DNA from: Planctomycetota bacterium
GTDB lineage: Bacteria > Planctomycetota > Planctomycetia > Pirellulales > Lacipirellulaceae
Assembly (NCBI GenBank): GCA_029781135.1
Contig: JAKOXH010000006.1
Span: 186,001-250,000, forward strand
Direction: 5' to 3'
DNA: 64,000 bases
Part shown: piece by piece, positions 60,416 to 64,000 of the stretch
Layout of the letters: every line of letters begins with the position of its first letter
Numbering within the stretch: position 1 is the stretch's first letter
Position numbers and translations under genes: made by a program
The notes under the pieces: generated by a model
Database searches by the model: none
Seen by the model: the letters and a program-made list of their open reading frames with translations, nothing else
Told to the model about the DNA's origin: nothing

Positions 60416-61611
60416 ATGCCATCGAAACGAGTTTTGCGTCACCGAACGATTCAGGTCTGCCGAACGAGTGGGACGTGATCGTCATCGGTGCCGGGCCCGC
60501 TGGCTCCTTGACCGCCCGGCAACTAGCACTTGCCGGTCAAGAAGTTCTGTTGCTCGATGCCAAGGCGTTTCCCCGCGACAAAGTCTGCGGCGGTTACCTG
60601 AATCCCCGTGCCGTCCGCGTGCTGGAATCCATCGATCTGTTATCAAAAGTCGCCGGCGAAAACTGCTCCGTTACGTGCGAGATTGAGCTCATTGCCAGTG
60701 GCCAGCGGGCACGGTTTTCCCTTCCGCCCGGTCGAGTGATTGGCCGACCGACGTTCGACCTCGCACTCGTACAGTCGGCCCAGGCCGCCGGCGTTACGGT
60801 CATGACGGGCGCTCCCGCCGTAGTCGAAGCCTCGCAACACTACAGCTCACGCACCGTGACCGTGACTCACAACAATACCCGGCAATCGTATCGCGCGCGA
60901 ATTGTCGTCTGCGCCGATGGCCTTGCCCGCACCAGCATTCGGCACCTGACCGAATTTCCGATCGATACCGTGCCCGATTCTCGCGTCGGCATCGGCGCCA
61001 TCGTGAACGACGACTCCGAGCGTTGGCCCGCTTCGGAAATTACCATGGTTGTCGCTCGCCATGGTTATGTCGGCATTTCTCGCATCAACGACACGCAGTT
61101 GAATGTTGCCGCCGCCGTCGAGCCGACGGCACTGGCGCACACCGCGCCGGCGGAAATCGCGGCCCAAGTTTTCATGGATGCCGGCGTTCCCCTGCCCAAA
61201 AACCTAAAATCGGCCACGTGGCGAGGCACGCCCCCGCTCACCAGCAATCCACGCCACGTGGCCTCGCAGCGTGTGTTCCTCGTGGGCGATGCCGCCGGCT
61301 ACGTCGAGCCATTCACGGGCGAAGGCATGTCGGCCGCCTTCGAATCCGCAATGGCGATTACGCCGATCATCGCGCAGGCCGTTCACGACTGGGCACCAGC
61401 CCGCGGCCAGCAATGGCAGGAAACGCATCGCCGCATCATTCGTAATCGCGGCACCACCTGCCGGAAGCTGGCGTGGGTGCTGCGTCGCCCCTGGGCCACT
61501 TCGCTCGCCATGACGGCCTGCCGTACGATGCCCGCCATCGCCGCACGTGTCATCGCCAACACGACGCAGTCTTTGCCCGCAAGTTCACTAAAAGTCGCCG
61601 GAATTTTATGA
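60412..61611 (+). CDS. FAD-dependent oxidoreductase (geranylgeranyl reductase/hydroxylase-like)
   Basis: 399 residues. The Rossmann FAD-binding motif is VIVIGAGPAGSLTARQLA (22-39), followed by DKVCGGYLNPRAV. The second FAD motif GDAAGYVEPFTGEGMSAA starts at about 292. This arrangement is seen in geranylgeranyl-reductase and PHBH-type flavoproteins. In phenolic-lipid operons a similar flavoprotein (SrsC) hydroxylates the resorcinol ring, so hydroxylation of the PKS product is a reasonable inference. Overlaps both neighbours by 4 bases (ATGA). Confidence 0.85.
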   Translation: MNAIETSFASPNDSGLPNEWDVIVIGAGPAGSLTARQLALAGQEVLLLDAKAFPRDKVCGGYLNPRAVRVLESIDLLSKVAGENCSVTCEIELIASGQRARFSLPPGRVIGRPTFDLALVQSAQAAGVTVMTGAPAVVEASQHYSSRTVTVTHNNTRQSYRARIVVCADGLARTSIRHLTEFPIDTVPDSRVGIGAIVNDDSERWPASEITMVVARHGYVGISRINDTQLNVAAAVEPTALAHTAPAEIAAQVFMDAGVPLPKNLKSATWRGTPPLTSNPRHVASQRVFLVGDAAGYVEPFTGEGMSAAFESAMAITPIIAQAVHDWAPARGQQWQETHRRIIRNRGTTCRKLAWVLRRPWATSLAMTACRTMPAIAARVIANTTQSLPASSLKVAGIL

Positions 61612-62699
61612 CGTTTCACATTTTGGGCGCCGGCACGGCCGTGCCCCGCAATTTGATCACCCAAGACGATGCCGCTCGCCTGGCCGTGGAACTTGCCGGC
61701 AGCACATGCGCGCACGGCACCGCGATTCAAGCACTCTATCGCAAGACCGGCGTGCGTAAACGCCATAGTACACTCATTACTTCGTCAACGAACGGCCAGC
61801 CGGCAACCCAGTCATTCTTCCCGATCGCAACCCACGATCGCGACCTGGGGCCGACAACCAATCAGCGAATGCGACTTTACGAAGACGCCGCTTTAGAATT
61901 AGCTACCACCGCTGCGGCAGCTGCATTGCACGATGCCGGTACCGCGCCCCACGAAATCGCGCAGCTCGTGACCGTCTCTTGCACCGGCTTCGCGGCCCCT
62001 GGCGTCGATATCGGCCTCGTTGAACGATTGGGCCTGAACCGCTCGGTCTCCCGCACGCACGTCGGCTTCATGGGCTGCCACGGCGCGCTCAACGGCCTGC
62101 GGGTCGCTTCCGCGCTCAGCCACGCCGCACGGGGCACCAAAGTGCTCTTATGTTGCGTCGAGCTTTGCACCGTGCACCACCAGTATGCCGCCAATCCCCA
62201 ACAGGTCGTTGCCAACGCCTTGTTCAGCGATGGCGCGGCCGCCGTCGTCGCGACCGCTGGCGAGCCACCGCAGTCCCATTGGCAAGTCGTCGATCATTTC
62301 TCGTTCTTGCTGCCCGAAACGGCAGAGCTGATGTCGTGGCACATCGGCGACCACGGCTTCCAAATGCGCCTCTCGCCGCAGGTGCCCGGCGTCATCGAGC
62401 AACGGCTTCGGCCCTGGCTCCAAGAACAATTACACCGAAATTCGCTGACAATTGATGATATTCGCGGTTGGGCGATCCATCCCGGCGGTCCAAAAATCCT
62501 CACGGCCGCCGCCGACGCCCTCGGCCTCGATCACAAACATCTTGAACCTTCCCAACACGTGCTCGCCGAATACGGCAACATGTCGTCGCCCACCGTGCTA
62601 TTCGTAATCGACGAGCTGCGCACCCGCGGCAACTGGCTGCCCTGCATCGCACTCGCCTTCGGCCCCGGCCTCTCGATCGAGGCGGCACTCATCAAATAG
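61608..62699 (+). CDS. Type III polyketide synthase (chalcone/alkylresorcinol synthase-like)
   Basis: 363 residues of the thiolase fold. The catalytic triad of type III PKSs is complete: Cys157 in HVGFMGCHGALNGLR, His291 in AIHPGGPKIL and Asn324 in YGNMSSPTVLF. VTVSCTGFAAPGVD (122-135) is the family loop. These homodimers extend an acyl-CoA or acyl starter with malonyl-CoA to make pyrones, resorcinols or chalcones. The starter is unknown; alkylresorcinol or alkylpyrone formation from a fatty acyl starter is the likeliest bacterial case. The stop codon TAG lies in a TAGCCCGGCCG repeat word. Confidence 0.93.
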   Translation: MTFHILGAGTAVPRNLITQDDAARLAVELAGSTCAHGTAIQALYRKTGVRKRHSTLITSSTNGQPATQSFFPIATHDRDLGPTTNQRMRLYEDAALELATTAAAAALHDAGTAPHEIAQLVTVSCTGFAAPGVDIGLVERLGLNRSVSRTHVGFMGCHGALNGLRVASALSHAARGTKVLLCCVELCTVHHQYAANPQQVVANALFSDGAAAVVATAGEPPQSHWQVVDHFSFLLPETAELMSWHIGDHGFQMRLSPQVPGVIEQRLRPWLQEQLHRNSLTIDDIRGWAIHPGGPKILTAAADALGLDHKHLEPSQHVLAEYGNMSSPTVLFVIDELRTRGNWLPCIALAFGPGLSIEAALIK

Positions 62700-62726
62700 C
62701 CCGGCCGTTGCGTGCGATTTAATATA

Positions 62727-62747
62727 GCCCGGCCGTCTCGGCCGGGC
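62727..62747. terminator. GC-rich hairpin after the PKS gene
   Basis: GCCCGGCCG, loop TCT, CGGCCGGGC: a perfect 9-bp stem. The left arm with its TA is also present at the PKS stop (62697-62707). No T-tract follows, so its role as a terminator is uncertain. Confidence 0.5.
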
Positions 62748-62775
62748 GTGATCGAATCTTCTTACGCGTTGTTGT

Positions 62776-62995
62776 GGGAGGTGTGGGAGGCGTCTCCGAC
62801 GCCGATAACGCGATGGGGATGGCACGCCCTCGCGAAATAGAGACATGCCCACGCTCGCGTTCGAGCGTCGATGTTTCGCGTGAGCATGTTGGCGCGAGCG
62901 AGGGCATGCCACCCGCCGGGAAGCGACTCCGACGCCGATGAGGCTGTCCAGTGCCGCGCGTAAGCGGCCTCGGAGAGGCCTCTCCTACAGCGCAC
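62776..62995. repeat. Nested composite repeat between the PKS and ICMT-like genes
   Basis: The outer part is the GGCGTCTCCGACGCCGAT family: GTGGGAGGCGTCTCCGACG at the left, CGACTCCGACGCCGATGAGG and CGGAGAGGCCTCTCC at the right (to 62995). Within it is a second palindrome, GGATGGCACGCCCTCGCG (about 62817-62834) against GCGCGAGCGAGGGCATGCC (about 62896-62914). One element seems to have inserted into another. Confidence 0.7.
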
Positions 62996-62999
62996 CCTC

Positions 63000-63776
63000 C
63001 TACGCCGCCTTCTTCTCCACCGCCGGCCTTGCCGCCCACTTGCCCAGCGGCCCCAACAGCATTCCCGGGTACCCCGGCACGCGGCTCGCATACTCGCGAT
63101 ACACGTCGCCCAAGAAATAAGCCAGACGTTGGTCCTTAAAACAACTACCCACGAAAATGTACACGGACCAAAGTCCGGTCAGCACCGCGTGGTCGGCCGT
63201 CATCGTCGGCGTGAACCAAATCAGCCCCAGAAAGCTCAGGTACACGGGATGACGAAACCACCGATACGCGCCTCGTTCCACGAAATTCCGCCGCGGCATG
63301 GGTTGCCGACGCATCCAGTAGAGCCATTGCGTCCAGCCCGTTTGATAGCCCAAGCCCGTCAACCACAAACTATAAAAGAGCGCCACCCACGACCCGTAGA
63401 ACCCCGCGAGCATCGCCGTTTTGGCCCAGCCCGTCGCCTCCCATAAAACCGTCTCCGATACGCGCCAGAAGGCGAAGATCAGCCACAAGTTCACGCACGT
63501 GGCAAAACAAAACAGGTTGCCGTACAGCTGGCTCGGCAGCACTTTCGCAATGACGGTCCGACTCGCCGGCCGCAAGATGATGCTGTGAATGATCGCAAAT
63601 TGCAGCGCCAGTACGATATCGACAACCAACCAGTTCCCACCCGACTTGAACCCACCGTACCGCAAATACGGAAACAACAGGCAGATCGTGCCCGCAAAAC
63701 AAAGTTGCGTGCCAATGCCCACGACGTACCCGGCCGCCCGCAACAGCGGCGTATCCCAACGCAATTTCGCGTCCAT
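63000..63776 (-). CDS. ICMT/NnrU-like integral membrane methyltransferase
   Basis: 258 residues from ATG 63776. Several hydrophobic helices are followed by the isoprenylcysteine-carboxyl-methyltransferase-like block RGAYRWFRHPVYLSFLGLIW and a terminal GDVYREYASRVPGY (the RHPxY and YxxY pattern that binds SAM). The usual glutamate after the last helix is replaced by KDQRL. Enzymes of this family methylate alkylresorcinols or alkylpyrones in Streptomyces (SrsB) and Bacillus (BpsB). It is convergent with the PKS operon, across a repeat. Confidence 0.8.
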   Translation of the reverse strand: MDAKLRWDTPLLRAAGYVVGIGTQLCFAGTICLLFPYLRYGGFKSGGNWLVVDIVLALQFAIIHSIILRPASRTVIAKVLPSQLYGNLFCFATCVNLWLIFAFWRVSETVLWEATGWAKTAMLAGFYGSWVALFYSLWLTGLGYQTGWTQWLYWMRRQPMPRRNFVERGAYRWFRHPVYLSFLGLIWFTPTMTADHAVLTGLWSVYIFVGSCFKDQRLAYFLGDVYREYASRVPGYPGMLLGPLGKWAARPAVEKKAA

Positions 63777-63792
63777 GCGCCTTCGCTCCGAA

Positions 63793-64000
63793 TTAGGTGG
63801 CGCGAGGCTTTCGCGCCACGAAACAGCCGTACTGCATGGCCCCACTACGATACGCATTCAGAATCGTATCGAAGCGATCCAGGAACAGCACGGAATCGTA
63901 ACCAACGCAATGTGCCAACCAACGCACGCGAGAACGTCGCACGCGATCGGCGCAAATTTCCCAGGTTCGCGTCACACGCGTCGTCCAATCGAGTCGCGCT
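63793..64000 (-). CDS. C-terminal part of a SAM-dependent methyltransferase
   Basis: The gene runs off the window. The visible 68 residues (ARLDWTTRVTRTWEICADRV..., FLDRFDTILNAYRSGAMQYG, CFVARKP) look like the end of a class I methyltransferase of the tocopherol/sterol methyltransferase type. The last residues (ARKPRAT) are encoded by the hairpin at 63797-63819. It lies 16 bases upstream of the ICMT-like gene on the same strand and may belong to the PKS locus. Confidence 0.65.
   Translation of the reverse strand, partial: ARLDWTTRVTRTWEICADRVRRSRVRWLAHCVGYDSVLFLDRFDTILNAYRSGAMQYGCFVARKPRAT
63797..63819. repeat. Hairpin at the methyltransferase 3' end
   Basis: GTGGCGCGA, loop GGCTT, TCGCGCCAC: a perfect 9-bp stem that contains the last codons of the partial methyltransferase gene and ends just before its stop. 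Confidence 0.6.

Overview
The window reads as chromosomal DNA of a planctomycete, most likely of the order Pirellulales. The evidence is three DUF1559 pseudopilin-like proteins, two PEP-CTERM proteins (one with a dockerin-type calcium segment), a long primary sigma factor with a poor N-terminus, a DUF2934 protein, a TPR/Hint secreted protein, a PqaA-like hydrolase, and a dense load of interspersed palindromic repeats. Base composition is moderately GC-rich. I see no tRNA, rRNA, CRISPR array, transposase or phage gene.

Layout. 0-10 kb: divergent murG, an exported beta-propeller protein, a lipoprotein-like protein plus DUF1559 protein, rsmD, an exported cyclophilin, then a PEP-CTERM/PEP-CTERM/DUF1559 cluster. 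10-21 kb: a DUF4198-Kelch protein, DedA, a LysR regulator and the glutamate synthase genes gltB and gltD. 21-33 kb: small membrane proteins, the TPR/Hint protein, DUF2934, a large membrane-anchored protein of unknown role, a DUF190-Clp_N fusion, an HNH nuclease, an enoyl-CoA hydratase, the primary sigma factor and a small exported protein. 33-38 kb: glycolate oxidase glcD-glcE-glcF convergent with a Hanks-type kinase. 38-48 kb: a ThiF/MoeB-type E1-like enzyme, a short beta-sandwich protein, uvrA, a cupin, ligA and a frameshifted Gly/Ala-rich exported protein. 48-56 kb: an APC permease, a HUMPS-family decarboxylase/aldolase-like enzyme, a sugar-phosphate isomerase, a PqaA-like protein and a DUF1559-blaI-blaR1 operon. 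56-64 kb: a MacB/LolCDE-like three-gene ABC operon, then a type III polyketide synthase locus (methyltransferase, FAD oxidoreductase and PKS with 4-bp ATGA overlaps, facing an ICMT-like methyltransferase and the end of another methyltransferase).

The most striking signal is not a single gene. Several families of palindromic repeat fill gaps inside operons (gltB-gltD, glcD-glcE, glcE-glcF). They also sit inside reading frames without breaking them: a 54-residue insert in UvrA, about 23 residues in GltD, about 27 in GlcE and a probable remnant in LigA. At several genes they form the 3' end (uvrA, gltD, the terminal methyltransferase and a small membrane protein). One family (core GTTTAGCCGCGACGCG) occurs six times, always in the same orientation, from 29.9 to 59.5 kb.

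The biosynthetic locus at the right edge resembles the phenolic-lipid systems of Streptomyces (srsABC) and Bacillus (bpsAB) in enzyme types: type III PKS, ICMT-like methyltransferase, flavoprotein. A membrane or cell-envelope phenolic lipid is a reasonable product hypothesis. All functions are read by eye from translated sequence and motifs; no database search was run.
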